A stretch of 64,000 nt of DNA, from assembly GCA_003242885.1 (NCBI GenBank), contig QKMZ01000005.1:310001-374000 (forward strand). Direction: 5' to 3'. Position 1 is the stretch's first letter, and each line of letters opens with the position of its first letter. Source of the DNA: Candidatus Melainabacteria bacterium. Its GTDB lineage: Bacteria > Cyanobacteriota > Vampirovibrionia > Obscuribacterales > Obscuribacteraceae. The notes beneath the pieces were generated by a model. That model saw only the letters and a list, made by a program, of their open reading frames with translations. It was not told the origin of the DNA and did no database searches. This document shows, piece by piece, positions 10,120-20,135 of this stretch. The position numbers and the translations under genes are program-made.

Positions 10120-12186
10120 CTATGTCAGTCCAAGGGCCGTCAACGCCAGGTCAATTGCTTTGATACCGATGAATGGTGTGATTAAGCCACCAAGCCCGTA
10201 GATGATGAGATTGTCTCTGAGCAGCACAGCTGCCCCTACTGGCCTGTATTTGACGCCGTGCAGAGCCAGGGGAAGCAGCATGGGAATAATAATGGCGTTG
10301 AAAATGACCGCAGATAGAATGGCGCTCTGAGGGCTGGTCAAGTGCATCAAATTCAATTTGTCTAGCACTGGATATGTAGTAGCAAAAGCGGCTGGAATGA
10401 TAGCAAAGTATTTTGCGACGTCATTTGCGATGCTAAACGTCGTAAGCGCGCCTCGGGTCATCAGCAGTTGCTTGCCGATTTCAACTATCTCAATGAGCTT
10501 GGTCGGACTGGAATCGAGATCGACCATGTTGCCGGCTTCTTTGGCTGCCTGCGTTCCGGTGTTCATTGCCACTGCCACATCAGCCTGTGCAAGCGCCGGC
10601 GCATCGTTTGTACCGTCACCAGTCATCGCAACAAGCCTTCCGCCTTGCTGTGTTTCCCTTATCAATTTCAGCTTTTGCTCGGGCGTTGCTTCGGCTAAAT
10701 AGTCGTCGACTCCCGCCTCGGCCGCGATTGCAGCGGCGGTGAGAGGATTGTCTCCAGTGATCATGACGGTCTTTATGCCCATAGATCTTAGCTGGGCAAA
10801 CCGCTCTTTTATTCCACCTTTGACCACGTCTTTAAGTTGAACAACGCCTAGAACTCGCTGATTATCAGCTACTACAAGCGGAGTTCCACCCTGACGAGAA
10901 ACTTCTTCAACTGCAATTCGCACGCTTTCCGGCAAGCTGCCGCCGCGTTCTCCCACATAAGTTTCAACCGCGTCCTTAGCCCCTTTACGCAGGTTGCGAC
11001 CGTCGAAGTCGACTCCGCTCATACGAGTTTGTGCGGAGAATGGCACGAAAGTCGCATTCAGATCTTGCAGATTACGACCGCGAATTCCGTATTTCTCCTT
11101 TGCCAAAACAACAATGCTTCGACCTTCCGGCGTTTCGTCCGCAAGAGAGGCAATCTGCGCAGCGTCTGCTAGATCTCGATCAATAACTCCTTCAGCTGGA
11201 ATAAATGATGCCGCCTGTCGATTGCCGAGTGTGATGGTACCTGTTTTGTCTAGAAGGAGAACATCAACGTCACCGGCAGCCTCTACCGCCCGACCAGACA
11301 TGGCAATTACGTTTGCCTTGATCAGCCGATCCATTCCCGCGATGCCAATTGCAGAGAGCAGCCCGCCGATGGTTGTTGGAATCAAACAGACCAGAAGCGC
11401 AATTAGTACGGTTAGACTAACTACTGTGCCCTGACCCGCTTCCTTGACACTGAAGGCGGAAAACGGAAACAGTGTTGCAGTCACAAGTAGAAAGACGAGA
11501 GTCATACCGGCAAGCAAGATGCTTAGAGCTATTTCGTTGGGAGTCTTTTGCCTTTTGGCGCCTTCCACCAAAGAGATCATTCTGTCCAAAAATGTTTCAC
11601 CAGGATTAGCTGCAATCCTGATGATAAGCCAATCGGACAGAACCTTCGTGCCGCCTGTCACCGAGCTTCTGTCGCCGCCGCTTTCTCTAATTACAGGTGC
11701 GCTTTCGCCTGTGATGGCGCTTTCGTCAACCGATGCGATCCCTTCAATTACCTCTCCGTCACAAGGAATAATGTCACCTGCTTCAGAAAGAACGACATCT
11801 CCTTTTCTCAGCTCTGATGCTGATACTTGTTTAAATTCTGAGCCGTAGACTGGATTGTCTAACTTCTTAGCCACTACTTCCTGGCGTGCTTTCTTTAAGG
11901 TTGCTGCTTGCGCTTTACCCCGCCCTTCAGCTATGGATTCTGAAAAGTTTGCGAATAAAACTGTGAACCAGAGCCACAGAGAAACTGCCAGAATGAAGCC
12001 GGCCTTCTCTTCTGCTGCGCCGGTAAGTGCCGAAAAGTACAATACGGTGGTGAGAAAACTTCCCACTTCAACCACGAACATAACCGGGTTTCTGACCTGT
12101 ACGCGCGGATCAAGCTTGATAAATGAATCGAGAATCGCTCTTTGGACAATCGGTGCGGTGAAAAGACTTTTCGCGGCTTTGCTCAT
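10120..12186 (-). CDS. kdpB: KdpB, ATPase subunit of potassium transporter
   Basis: P-type ATPase subunit that hydrolyses ATP to drive K+ uptake through KdpA. It is 688 residues. The actuator motif TGES, the phosphorylation site [11 protein letters not shown] with D313 and the hinge motif [22 protein letters not shown] are intact, with hydrophobic helices at the expected places. The ATG at 12186 overlaps the kdpA stop by four bases, so the subunits are translationally coupled. Confidence 0.98.
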   Translation of the reverse strand: MSKAAKSLFTAPIVQRAILDSFIKLDPRVQVRNPVMFVVEVGSFLTTVLYFSALTGAAEEKAGFILAVSLWLWFTVLFANFSESIAEGRGKAQAATLKKARQEVVAKKLDNPVYGSEFKQVSASELRKGDVVLSEAGDIIPCDGEVIEGIASVDESAITGESAPVIRESGGDRSSVTGGTKVLSDWLIIRIAANPGETFLDRMISLVEGAKRQKTPNEIALSILLAGMTLVFLLVTATLFPFSAFSVKEAGQGTVVSLTVLIALLVCLIPTTIGGLLSAIGIAGMDRLIKANVIAMSGRAVEAAGDVDVLLLDKTGTITLGNRQAASFIPAEGVIDRDLADAAQIASLADETPEGRSIVVLAKEKYGIRGRNLQDLNATFVPFSAQTRMSGVDFDGRNLRKGAKDAVETYVGERGGSLPESVRIAVEEVSRQGGTPLVVADNQRVLGVVQLKDVVKGGIKERFAQLRSMGIKTVMITGDNPLTAAAIAAEAGVDDYLAEATPEQKLKLIRETQQGGRLVAMTGDGTNDAPALAQADVAVAMNTGTQAAKEAGNMVDLDSSPTKLIEIVEIGKQLLMTRGALTTFSIANDVAKYFAIIPAAFATTYPVLDKLNLMHLTSPQSAILSAVIFNAIIIPMLLPLALHGVKYRPVGAAVLLRDNLIIYGLGGLITPFIGIKAIDLALTALGLT

Positions 12187-13913
12187 TTTTTGAAAACCAT
12201 TTGTAATTGTTCAACTATTGGCCCAAGCGCCAGAGCAGGGAAGAAAGTGAGGGCACCAAATATGATGACGACTGATATCAGTAAAACTACGAACAGACCG
12301 GTATCCGTTGGTAGAGTTCCTGCTCCCTTCGGCACTGTTTTCTTTGCGACTAATGACCCTGCGATTGCAAGCGCTGGCACCGCCAGCCAGAAACGGGCGT
12401 ACCACATAGCGATACCCAGCGCGACGTTGTAGAAGGGAGTGTTTGCATTCAGTCCCGCAAAAGCGCTGCCATTGTTATTACCTGCAGACGAAAATGCGTA
12501 CAATATCTCGCTAAATCCGTGCGCCCCGTGATTGCAGAGGCTGGAAAGTCCGCACTCCAGTGAGACCGCAATTGCCGTTCCGACAAGCACAATAGATGGT
12601 GGAATGAGGATAATCAGCGATGCCATTTTTACTTCATAGGCTTCTATCTTTTTGCCGAGATATTCAGGCGTGCGACCGACCATGAGTCCCGCGATAAACA
12701 CCGTTATCAGCGCGAATACCAGCATTCCGTAAAGTCCAGAGCCGACGCCGCCGAATACAACTTCTCCTAACTGAATCATTAGCATAGGAATCATTCCGGC
12801 CATAGGCAGCAGCGAATCATGCATCGAATTGACCGAACCATTCGATGCAACCGTTGTTGCGGTAGCCCAGAGCGTCGAATTGAATATGCCAAATCGCACC
12901 TCCTTGCCTTCCATGTTTGAAATGTTTGCAAGATTTGCAATTTGATGGAAAAGTGGATTGCCAGCTGATTCGCTCAAAGTACAAATGAGCAGCCCGGCTA
13001 GGAATATGACAAACATGCTGACATAGATAACTGCGCCCTGCCGGATCTGCCCGACCATTTTGCCGAAGGTCCAACACAATCCGGCCGGAATTATGAGTAT
13101 CGACAACGCCTCCAAGAAGTTGCTCAACGGAGTAGGATTTTCTAGTGGATGGCTGGAATTGACATTGAAAAATCCGCCACCGTTGGTTCCCAGTTGTTTG
13201 ATCGCTACTTGCGATGCTGCCGGACCGAGTGCAATAAGCGGCGCAGAAACAGCTGCACCGTTACTGTCCTTCACTGCCTCTATTGGAGAATATTGAGCAT
13301 AAGAATTGAATGTTTGCACAGTCCCCTGGCTTACGAGCGCCAATGCCAGGACAATTGATAATGGAAGGAGTATGTAGAAAACGGTGCGAACGAGATCTAC
13401 CCAGAAATTGCCAATTTTGTCCGTAGATTGCCGCGCAAATGCACGTATAAACGATGCCAGTACTGCCATTCCGGTTGCAGCAGAAACGAAGTTTTGAACG
13501 GTCAAACCCAGCATCTGCGTCAGGTACGACAATGTTTGCTCACCGGAATAGCCCTGCCAGTTAGTGTTGCTCGCGAAACTGATTGCTGTATTTAGCGCGC
13601 TATCCGGTGAAACGGCGGCCAGTCCTTGAGGATTGAGGGGTAAAAACGGCTGCAGGCGCTGTAATGCGTAGACAGCAATCAGCCCAATAGTATTGAACAA
13701 AAGCATGCTTACCGCATACTGTTTCCAATTCATATCTGTCGACGAATCTACAGCAGATAGGCGATAGGTAAGCTTTTCGAAAGGCCCGATCAATCGAGCC
13801 AGAATAGTGGTTTTTCCATCATATACGTCGGCCATGTATAAGCCCAACGGAAATGACAAAAAAGTAAGAGCTATAACGTAAATGAGAAGCTGGGTTATGT
13901 CGGCAGATGACAT
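12183..13913 (-). CDS. kdpA: KdpA, potassium-binding channel-like subunit
   Basis: Membrane subunit that forms the K+ path. It is 576 residues from the ATG at 13913. A GTG at 13940 would add nine residues but overlaps kdpF more heavily and does not resemble a KdpA start. The four selectivity-loop regions are visible: [37 protein letters not shown] and the region before [16 protein letters not shown]. The ATG overlaps the kdpF stop (TGATG). Confidence 0.97.
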   Translation of the reverse strand: MSSADITQLLIYVIALTFLSFPLGLYMADVYDGKTTILARLIGPFEKLTYRLSAVDSSTDMNWKQYAVSMLLFNTIGLIAVYALQRLQPFLPLNPQGLAAVSPDSALNTAISFASNTNWQGYSGEQTLSYLTQMLGLTVQNFVSAATGMAVLASFIRAFARQSTDKIGNFWVDLVRTVFYILLPLSIVLALALVSQGTVQTFNSYAQYSPIEAVKDSNGAAVSAPLIALGPAASQVAIKQLGTNGGGFFNVNSSHPLENPTPLSNFLEALSILIIPAGLCWTFGKMVGQIRQGAVIYVSMFVIFLAGLLICTLSESAGNPLFHQIANLANISNMEGKEVRFGIFNSTLWATATTVASNGSVNSMHDSLLPMAGMIPMLMIQLGEVVFGGVGSGLYGMLVFALITVFIAGLMVGRTPEYLGKKIEAYEVKMASLIILIPPSIVLVGTAIAVSLECGLSSLCNHGAHGFSEILYAFSSAGNNNGSAFAGLNANTPFYNVALGIAMWYARFWLAVPALAIAGSLVAKKTVPKGAGTLPTDTGLFVVLLISVVIIFGALTFFPALALGPIVEQLQMVFKK

Positions 13914-14008
13914 CAGAGTATTTCCGGAGTAAGCAGACACACAAGTAAATAGACGCCTAGAAGTGCGGCGGCTATCGCGGAAATTGCGTAAATAGTTGCG
14001 AGTGTCAT
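13913..14008 (-). CDS. kdpF: KdpF, small membrane subunit
   Basis: A 31-residue hydrophobic peptide just upstream of kdpA with the usual KdpF features: one membrane helix containing AALLGVYLLVCLL, ending in TPEIL. Its ATG at 14008 overlaps the stop of a smaller upstream frame (TTATGACA) and its stop overlaps kdpA, so every junction from here to kdpB is coupled. Length and position match known KdpF (about 29 residues). Confidence 0.85.
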   Translation of the reverse strand: MTLATIYAISAIAAALLGVYLLVCLLTPEIL

Positions 14009-14097
14009 AAGGATTTCAATCGCTCCAAACCTTCTGCCAAAAGGAAAGTAGAGGCTGCCATGCCGACTATCAAAAGCAACATTTGGAGATCTCCCAC
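14005..14097 (-). CDS. 30-residue membrane peptide at head of kdp operon
   Basis: Starts with GTG at 14097, seven bases after GGAGGAAA (14103-14110), the best ribosome site in the operon. An internal ATG at 14082 is an alternative. The peptide has one hydrophobic segment (QMLLLIVGMAASTFLLAEGL) and a basic tail ERLKSL. Its stop overlaps the kdpF start. I recall similar short hydrophobic peptides ahead of kdpF in other phyla, but cannot check this. It could be a seventh complex component or a translational leader. Confidence 0.6.
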   Translation of the reverse strand: MGDLQMLLLIVGMAASTFLLAEGLERLKSL

Positions 14098-14122
14098 TAC
14101 TATTTCCTCCTGCAGTACTCTT

Positions 14123-14150
14123 TAAATATCGTTCGCTGCGCGTCTAACAA
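14123..14150 (-). promoter_or_regulatory. Predicted kdp promoter
   Basis: On the minus strand TTGTTA (14150-14145) is followed after 16 bases by TATTTA (14128-14123), placing transcription start about 20 bases ahead of the first GTG. The ribosome site lies between. Sequence match only. Confidence 0.45.
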
Positions 14151-14224
14151 GGGTAAAAAAACTGTGCTTGGACATCAAGAAAACGTCAGGACCATTCCGT
14201 TGATTTCGATTTCAATGTCGGAGC

Positions 14225-14253
14225 TTTTATGCCTGGATACCAAATTTTTATGC
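14225..14253 (-). promoter_or_regulatory. Direct repeat GCATAAAA, possible KdpE operator
   Basis: Two identical GCATAAAA copies (minus strand, at 14253-14246 and 14232-14225) are spaced 21 bases, two helical turns, about 75-100 bases upstream of the predicted -35 box. A binding site for KdpE is plausible but unproven. Confidence 0.3.
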
Positions 14254-14302
14254 GGATTTGACATCTGCTGAATATAGTGAACATTGAAGACCCCTGTGTC
14301 AT

Positions 14303-14437
14303 ATGGGTGCATCGATGGAAACAAGCCACATTTCAGTGATAGTCGCCACTTTCGGAAGCCTCGCTGCGTTGAAGTTCTTTCATGATCTCGCCAATAAGTT
14401 TGCCGATTATGTCGCGTCCAAAGGCTCTAAGAAGTAA
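14303..14437 (+). CDS. Possible 44-residue peptide
   Basis: ATG at 14303, stop TAA at 14435-14437. The peptide has a moderately hydrophobic start (ISVIVATFGSLAALKFF) and a lysine-rich end (SKGSKK). No ribosome site is obvious. It is followed directly by a strong hairpin that could end its transcript, the main reason for listing it. Confidence 0.3.
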   Translation: MGASMETSHISVIVATFGSLAALKFFHDLANKFADYVASKGSKK

Positions 14438-14438
14438 T

Positions 14439-14471
14439 CATCCTTAAGTCTTCAACGGAGACTCAAGGATG
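14439..14471. terminator. Strong hairpin, probable bidirectional terminator
   Basis: CATCCTT-a-AGTCT (14439-14451), loop TCAACGG, AGACT-c-AAGGATG (14459-14471): 12 paired bases with one mismatch, between a plus-strand small frame and the minus-strand gene ending at 14491. No long T-tract. Confidence 0.55.
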
Positions 14472-14490
14472 GATGATAAGACGCTTTGGA

Positions 14491-15543
14491 TTATCGTAAA
14501 CCCGAGTCTTTTAGACCAATGCTTCGTGTTTTTGGTACTTGGGAGACTGTAAGCGATTTGTCTCCCTGTGCAACCATGGTCAGTTCAAGCAGCATTCTCT
14601 TCATCTTCCAAACTTCGGCATGAAGTTGCTGCAGCATTATGCTGCGGGATGTGAGGGTTGCAATAGACAAGCCCTTTTTCTGAGCCACGCTCGCCGTGAT
14701 TACATCAAGCTGCTTTTTTGAGCGTCTGTCGGTAAATCCTGCCATGTTTGAATCAGCTATCCATCGATCTACCAACTGATCGATTCTCCTTTTCCCCTGC
14801 GGATCATCTGCAGGCGTCTGGTTCAAAAATGCCCATACTGATGCAGGGTACTCGATGTCTGGATTTGTCGGATAGCCGAAGATCTTTGCCAGCATATTAG
14901 GCTCGACCTCAGACAATTTCTTCTTCCCACTCATTTGCTTGAATGTATACATGGATGCAATTGATGGAACCACCCCGGCTGGGATTCCAACAATTCCTGA
15001 AGGAATTGCGAACAAGGCGTTTTTATATCCAGGTATGGCCAGCGCTTCACAAACCGCCCAAAGCGCGCCATTGCTAATGAAACTGATAGCGTTAGTTTTA
15101 GCGATCGCTTTATCTCGATCGCTAGTGAATGTAGAGAGTATTTCTTCGTAGACTTGGTGCTCTGCTTCAATGGCCGCTACTGCGAAGTCAACCTCCAAAT
15201 TGGTTCTCTGAATAAGTTCGAAGACGGATTGCCTTAACTCCAGCAATGATTGTCTTGCGTTCAAGTTTTCGTCGCCACCAATGGTGGTGGACTCGACTTT
15301 TGAGCGAGCGGCCTGAAGCTGTTCTAGCAGCGGTGTCAAGCCAATCGAGGTTGACAGTTGCAAACTGTTTGGCGAAAGTGTCCGGGTGTTCAGACTGACG
15401 CCTGTCTTGAGGATTTGCTTGGGAATCTCCAGAGTATTTGCCGTAGTTTCCCTGCCAGTAGTAGTGGCCTGCGCCAGACATGCCGGAGCGGACTGGAGAA
15501 ATATAAGGGCTGACAGAAGAGCAACAGTTTCAACCTTATTCAT
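14491..15543 (-). CDS. Secreted hypothetical protein
   Basis: A 350-residue protein I do not recognise. The ATG at 15543 gives a clean signal peptide (MNKVETVALLSALIFLQSAPACLAQA). A helical, partly coiled region follows (about residues 70-150). A hydrophobic stretch around ALFAIPSGIVGIPAGVVPSIAS could insert in a membrane, and the C-terminal part is charged and helical. It is monocistronic, between two probable terminators/promoters. An upstream in-frame start at 15576 would spoil the signal peptide. Confidence 0.7.
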   Translation of the reverse strand: MNKVETVALLSALIFLQSAPACLAQATTTGRETTANTLEIPKQILKTGVSLNTRTLSPNSLQLSTSIGLTPLLEQLQAARSKVESTTIGGDENLNARQSLLELRQSVFELIQRTNLEVDFAVAAIEAEHQVYEEILSTFTSDRDKAIAKTNAISFISNGALWAVCEALAIPGYKNALFAIPSGIVGIPAGVVPSIASMYTFKQMSGKKKLSEVEPNMLAKIFGYPTNPDIEYPASVWAFLNQTPADDPQGKRRIDQLVDRWIADSNMAGFTDRRSKKQLDVITASVAQKKGLSIATLTSRSIMLQQLHAEVWKMKRMLLELTMVAQGDKSLTVSQVPKTRSIGLKDSGLR

Positions 15544-15802
15544 GACGCAGCGAATCCCCTGGGAAACTACCAACATTCCTAACTGGCATACGTTAGCTCG
15601 GTGCCAATAAAGAAAGTGTTAGGGTTTGCCAGGCACCTATAAAAATGGCGTGTTTCAGATCCGGCGTGAGGTTCGACGCGCGATTCAGCGTCTCCTGAGG
15701 ATTACAAGTATCTTGATACTTTTTATGCGTGCCCATGGACGCCTGTTAATGCCTTTCTTACGAATTTTCTTGTAAATACTACAAGCGGCTTCAGGTGGAC
15801 TT

Positions 15803-16018
15803 ATGCAGGAAAGACCCGAGCAACTGCAGGATCTTGAAGCTCTATCCATTGCCGGCGGACTGATTGTTGCCATCCTTGTATTTGCGCTCACCTACCATTT
15901 GCTTGGCTGGCTGCTTCATGACAAGCCGCTCTCTTTTGTGGTGGCTTTGTTTACTTCATTATTCTGTTTGTCCAACTTCAAAAGACACGCCTTGAAGCAT
16001 TTGAAAGAGCGAAAGTAG
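15803..16018 (+). CDS. Small two-span membrane protein
   Basis: 71 residues: acidic N-terminus, two hydrophobic segments (about 16-37 and 42-58) and a very basic tail (NFKRHALKHLKERK), which by the positive-inside rule would be cytoplasmic. It converges with the permease ending at 16027, leaving eight bases. No family is recognised. Confidence 0.5.
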   Translation: MQERPEQLQDLEALSIAGGLIVAILVFALTYHLLGWLLHDKPLSFVVALFTSLFCLSNFKRHALKHLKERK

Positions 16019-16026
16019 TTCGAAAC

Positions 16027-17910
16027 TCACGCAACATGAATAAGCGGGCGCTTCTGTACATCGGGTTCTGCATTGCGCAGGATTTCGCGAGTTATTGGCG
16101 CTGTTTCACCTTCGCCAAAAATTAGGTATTTGAGGGCATACGCTACCGGGTTGCCTTCCGTCCAACCGAAATAAGCATGTGGCACTTTTCCTGTTTCATC
16201 GCGCAAGTACAGCAGCAGCGCTGCAATGGCGTTGGGGACGCTTGGACTATTGCATCTCAGAATCTGATAGCCGTGACTTTGGACTCCGCGAATCCTGAGA
16301 GTACCAGTATAGAATTCGGATACATCTTGAGGAATTATTTCCAAGAAAATGAAATTGCCTTCGCTCTCTTGAACACTGTGTCTGTGACGCGCATCTCGAA
16401 TCTTCCAGGCATAACTCGAATCATCAGGTTTGTGTGACAGTAACCGAATTTCGCCCCAGGCTTCGTGTGTAGTTTGGTCTATAAAGTTCTGCGCCGTTTG
16501 ATCCAATTCGACCTTTCCGACCCGCAACTCTGTAGAACGCATTGCTCGGGACAGGAAACAAGTGGTGAGCATCACGAGTGTGAAAAGAACTGAGATGACG
16601 AAACCGTCCGGTCTAGACTTGATGATCATCACTGATGCGTATACGAATGAAGCGGCAATCAGTGAGTAGTAAACGCGTGCGAAAAGCCCTCGATTGAAAA
16701 CGGTTATGGCAGCGGCCACCGAAGCTGAGGCGATTAACACTAAAAGCCCCGTTGCAAACGGTCCGGCTTGCGCGTCGACATTTGCCTTAAACAGTAGGAC
16801 CAGCAAAATACTGATTGCCGTAATGATGAGAACCAAGGGTTTTCTTGCTCTTGCCCATGCAGGAGCCATCCCATAGCGAGGAAGATATTGTGGAACTAGG
16901 CTAAGGAGCGCCGCTACTCCGGAGGCACCAGCGAACCAGAGTATTAGGACCGTGGAGAGGTCGTATATCAAACCGAAAGTATCGCCCAAGTAAAGATGGG
17001 CCAGGTAGGCAAGCGCGCGACCGTTTGCCTGCCCACCTTCGGCGAAGAGCTTGGGCTCGATTAGAAGTGTCGTCGTAATGCTGCCCACTATGAGAAACGC
17101 GGCCATAATCAATGCGATTGTGATGAGAAGCTTTCGCGTACGTTCGATGCGCTGATGCAACGAGTGTTTTTCGGGAGTTTCAATCATAGGCATTACAGCG
17201 ATGCCAGTTTCGAATCCAGACAGTCCCAATGCCAGCTGCGGAAAGACCATGAGGGAGACACCGGCCATGGTGGCAATGGATTTGTATTCAGAAAAGAGGT
17301 TGGCTGTCCAGTGTGTTATGAAATCCGGATGCGAGATCAGCTTCTCTACGCATACTGTCAGCGTCACCAGGTTGACCAAAAGGTAGGCTGTCACAAGGCA
17401 GACTGAAATGCGAATCGCTTCACCAAACCCTCTGAGGAAAACGCCTCCAAGGATAATGATCATAGCCACAGTCAGAATAATGCGTTCGCCTGCAAAATGC
17501 GGAAACCAGGGGTTCTCAACGATGTGCGCAGAGGCGTCCGAAGCACACATGGTGATGGTGAATGTGAAATCGGTTGCAGCAAAACCTAGCAGAACTAATA
17601 CGCAAGTTTTTCCAGCCCAGCCCTTAACTAGTTCCTCAAAAATGTGAAAGCTTCCCTGACCGTGAGGGCTTTCCTTGGCTATTACAGAATAAGCCGGCAA
17701 GGCGCCAAATAAAGTAAGAAGGACCAATGTAAGCGTTGCGAATGGGGAAAGTATCCCCGCGGCCAGAAACGAAATTCCGGGCTGAAAGCCCATAGAAGAA
17801 AAATAGTCTACCCCGGTCAGGCACATAACCTTCCACCATGGGTCGAGTTTCTCCTCTCCCTCGTTTTTTGTGGAAGTACTAAGTAGCCAGTGGCGCAGTT
17901 TGTTGAGCAA
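16027..17910 (-). CDS. APC-superfamily permease with C-terminal cytosolic domain
   Basis: 627 residues with about 12 membrane helices (residues about 25-460) and a 160-residue soluble C-terminal domain. The N-terminal signature [20 protein letters not shown] and the segment GLSGFETGIAVMPMI are shared with the paralogue at 45829-47757. The C-terminal domain ends in a conserved [19 protein letters not shown] block. APC permeases carry amino acids or, in KUP/KimA relatives, potassium. The surrounding K+ genes make an ion substrate possible but the sequence does not settle it. Confidence 0.8.
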   Translation of the reverse strand: MLNKLRHWLLSTSTKNEGEEKLDPWWKVMCLTGVDYFSSMGFQPGISFLAAGILSPFATLTLVLLTLFGALPAYSVIAKESPHGQGSFHIFEELVKGWAGKTCVLVLLGFAATDFTFTITMCASDASAHIVENPWFPHFAGERIILTVAMIIILGGVFLRGFGEAIRISVCLVTAYLLVNLVTLTVCVEKLISHPDFITHWTANLFSEYKSIATMAGVSLMVFPQLALGLSGFETGIAVMPMIETPEKHSLHQRIERTRKLLITIALIMAAFLIVGSITTTLLIEPKLFAEGGQANGRALAYLAHLYLGDTFGLIYDLSTVLILWFAGASGVAALLSLVPQYLPRYGMAPAWARARKPLVLIITAISILLVLLFKANVDAQAGPFATGLLVLIASASVAAAITVFNRGLFARVYYSLIAASFVYASVMIIKSRPDGFVISVLFTLVMLTTCFLSRAMRSTELRVGKVELDQTAQNFIDQTTHEAWGEIRLLSHKPDDSSYAWKIRDARHRHSVQESEGNFIFLEIIPQDVSEFYTGTLRIRGVQSHGYQILRCNSPSVPNAIAALLLYLRDETGKVPHAYFGWTEGNPVAYALKYLIFGEGETAPITREILRNAEPDVQKRPLIHVA

Positions 17911-18005
17911 GAAAAGTGAGTTCAGAATTTCAAGGATTCGTCTACTCTACTTTAGCGGCATCGCTTGCCAAGTAGCGTCAATAAAAGCTAAAGATTGGCG
18001 AGCGC

Positions 18006-18224
18006 TCAGCTTTCCCCTTGCGATTGCAGTTCTACTCCATCCTCTTTTAGCTTGTTCTGGAGGTCTTCGATCTCCTCATCAAGCCTTTTCAAGGATGTTT
18101 CTGACTCTTTTATTTGCTCGGCCAGCTGCTGTCTGGCTTCCTTTAAACGCTTTAGGTGTTGAACTAATCGTTCCGGCATCGTTACCCGCAGCTCCCCCCC
18201 CGTTTTCACCTTGGTAATATCCAT
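18006..18224 (-). CDS. Small coiled-coil protein with poly-G8 tract
   Basis: 72 residues from the ATG at 18224 (a TTG at 18251 would add nine). It is a short basic N-terminal part, then a continuous amphipathic coiled coil (HLKRLKEARQQLAEQIKESE and on to about residue 65). A run of eight G on the coding strand lies at codons 8-11. It is divergent from the histidine kinase at 18364, whose N-terminal half is also coiled coil. Function unknown. Confidence 0.5.
   Translation of the reverse strand: MDITKVKTGGELRVTMPERLVQHLKRLKEARQQLAEQIKESETSLKRLDEEIEDLQNKLKEDGVELQSQGES
18194..18201 (-). repeat. Homopolymer G8 in coding sequence
   Basis: Eight consecutive G on the coding strand near the start of the small coiled-coil gene. 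Such tracts are prone to one-base slippage that would switch the frame off. Confidence 0.85.
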
Positions 18225-18363
18225 TACATTGACGACCTGTAATTTCGTCAAGGCTCTGAACTGGCCGATAATAATATATCCCTCGAACGGGTAATATACC
18301 GCGCTTGTACCTCGTGATTAAATCTGAATAGAGGGCTGCTTGCGCAAAAAATAGGGAGTCTCT

Positions 18364-19557
18364 TTGTCTGAAGATCTGTTAAAAGTTCTTTGTGAAACTA
18401 AGGATGCTCTCAGTGCACGCACCGTTGAGCGTGATGAGGCACTTAGAGAGCTAAAAGATAGAGTTGCCGAACTTGACGCGGCTAAGTCCGGATTGGCTGC
18501 TAGCAATGCCCAGCTTGAACATGCAACCAAATCACTTGAATCGAATCAGGGCGACCTCCTGCAGGCACGCGAGAAGTTGAACGAGTCAAATGTCGCGTTG
18601 TTGCATGAAAAGCGAGAAGCCAGGGCAGCCGCTAAACGGCTAGAAGCTCAGGAAGAGGTAAATCGAGTTTCTCGCCTGGCTGTTGAAGACGGCAAAATGG
18701 AGCTGCTGAGTCGCAGCGCTGATTTGGTTGAGCGCACCGCCCAGCTGGCTTCGTCTGCTTTGGAACTTTCGCGTATTACGGCCGAATTGGTGATTTTAAA
18801 CGAGCTTTCTGAGAGGAAAGGTATTGAGCTGGAGAAAAGAAATCTTCAGCTAACAGAAACTAATAATGAGTTGAACGAACTGCTTCGCCAGCGCGATGAC
18901 TTCGTTGCTTCCTTGACGCATGATCTGAAGAATCCTTTGATTGGCGTGAACCGCATCCTTGAAGCGATATTGGCAGGTACCGTAAGCCAAGAAGACCAAA
19001 TGCGGCTGCTTAAACAAATCCACAGCAGCAACAACTTTATGCTTCATATGATTTGGAATTTGCTAGATAGTTTTAAACACCACTCAGGCGCGCTCGTGCC
19101 GCAGTGTAAGTCAGTCAATTTGGTGGCTTTGTTGCACGCCATTCTGGCCGAGTTTTCGTTTCACATGGAATCGAAAGACCAGCGCGCCAAGCTGGAGATT
19201 CCAGCCTCTTTTCCTGACATTCAAGCTGATATGGTGCTATTGCGCCGAGCTCTGTTTAACTTAATCGACAATGCAATTAAGTTTACGCCTGAAGGCGGCT
19301 GCATTGAGGTGTTTGGGGAATTCGACAATTCCATGGTTCGCCTGTCCGTTCGTGATTCAGGAAGAGGCATTCCATACGAGCAGAGAGAGAAATTGTTCGA
19401 ACAGTTCTGGCAGGGTGAAAGAGGCGGAGATAATCAGATCGGCACGGGGCTCGGTCTCTATTTGACAAAAAACATCGTGGATTTGCACGGTGGACACCTC
19501 GATTGCTCGAGCGTTGACGGCGAAGGCGCTACTTTCTCAATTTCGTTGCCCAGGTAA
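18364..19557 (+). CDS. Cytoplasmic sensor histidine kinase with long coiled coil
   Basis: 397 residues from a TTG at 18364 preceded by GGGAG. There is no signal peptide, membrane helix or recognisable PAS/GAF domain. Residues about 5-175 are almost pure coiled coil. The kinase core follows with the phosphorylatable histidine in SLTHDLKNPLIGV and ATPase boxes NLIDNAIKFTPEGG and GTGLGLYLTKNIVDLHGG. No response regulator is adjacent, so it is an orphan. It could be controlled through coiled-coil partners. Confidence 0.9.
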   Translation: MSEDLLKVLCETKDALSARTVERDEALRELKDRVAELDAAKSGLAASNAQLEHATKSLESNQGDLLQAREKLNESNVALLHEKREARAAAKRLEAQEEVNRVSRLAVEDGKMELLSRSADLVERTAQLASSALELSRITAELVILNELSERKGIELEKRNLQLTETNNELNELLRQRDDFVASLTHDLKNPLIGVNRILEAILAGTVSQEDQMRLLKQIHSSNNFMLHMIWNLLDSFKHHSGALVPQCKSVNLVALLHAILAEFSFHMESKDQRAKLEIPASFPDIQADMVLLRRALFNLIDNAIKFTPEGGCIEVFGEFDNSMVRLSVRDSGRGIPYEQREKLFEQFWQGERGGDNQIGTGLGLYLTKNIVDLHGGHLDCSSVDGEGATFSISLPR

Positions 19558-19637
19558 ATGCGATAAGGTGGTCTGTTTCTGGACCAGAACTCTCAAATAG
19601 GTGTCGCTGTGTAATCACACTCTTGAGGGACTATTAG

Positions 19638-19979
19638 TCATCTTTCCGATTGAGCTTGATCTTGATGCGACCCTTGCTTGCGGTTTGTCATTGTCGCTTC
19701 GACAAGCTGCAAAAGTCTGCCTATCTTTTCGACGTTTGACAAATCACCACTGTAAAATAAATCTCCTTTACGCGTGTGCAAGTGTAAAACCGGTAGGTTT
19801 CTTAAAAGATATGGTCTCCCGTCTTCGACTGTTTCGATTACTGTAAGGACACACTTCGTATTTGGAACACTTGTAAAAGCTTCGAATATTTTGCCTAAAA
19901 TCTCTACCAAGAGCTGACCCTTTTCGGCGTATAGATAGATTTTTAGGTCGAATTTATATGGTTGAGGCATAAAGGCCAA
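19638..19979 (-). CDS. Divergent KaiB-like thioredoxin-fold protein
   Basis: 113 residues. The core aligns by eye with the two clearer KaiB-like proteins of the window: KIYLYAEKG at the first strand, and PVLHLHTRKGDLFYSGDLS at the position of PTLILHTQSGDIRMTNDLS in the protein at 28668. KaiB folds are small thioredoxin-like domains that bind partners, in Synechococcus the KaiC ATPase. No kaiA or kaiC is in the window. The lysine/glutamine-rich tail after residue 95 is extra. Confidence 0.6.
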   Translation of the reverse strand: MAFMPQPYKFDLKIYLYAEKGQLLVEILGKIFEAFTSVPNTKCVLTVIETVEDGRPYLLRNLPVLHLHTRKGDLFYSGDLSNVEKIGRLLQLVEATMTNRKQGSHQDQAQSER

Positions 19980-20119
19980 TTGCTAATCTGTCATTTGTAT
20001 CACTAATTACAATCTCGTTTGTGCAGAATTCGTGCAGCGCGTGGATCGATCGTGGTCCGGGAAACTCGTCGCAAAAGTATGAGGCGCAGGTCTAGCAGGG
20101 GCATGATTGTTTTGACAGA

Positions 20120-20135
20120 GCATATTTAGATATGC
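20120..20135. repeat. Short AT-rich hairpin
   Basis: GCATAT-TTAG-ATATGC, a 6-bp stem abutting the long palindrome at 20136. Together they form a two-hairpin structure in the divergent intergenic region. Confidence 0.6.

Noticed and set aside
15705-15722. AAGTATC-TT-GATACTT followed by T residues, terminator-like
   Set aside because: It lies in a divergent promoter region with no gene ending there, and the AT-rich stem with a two-base loop is weak.
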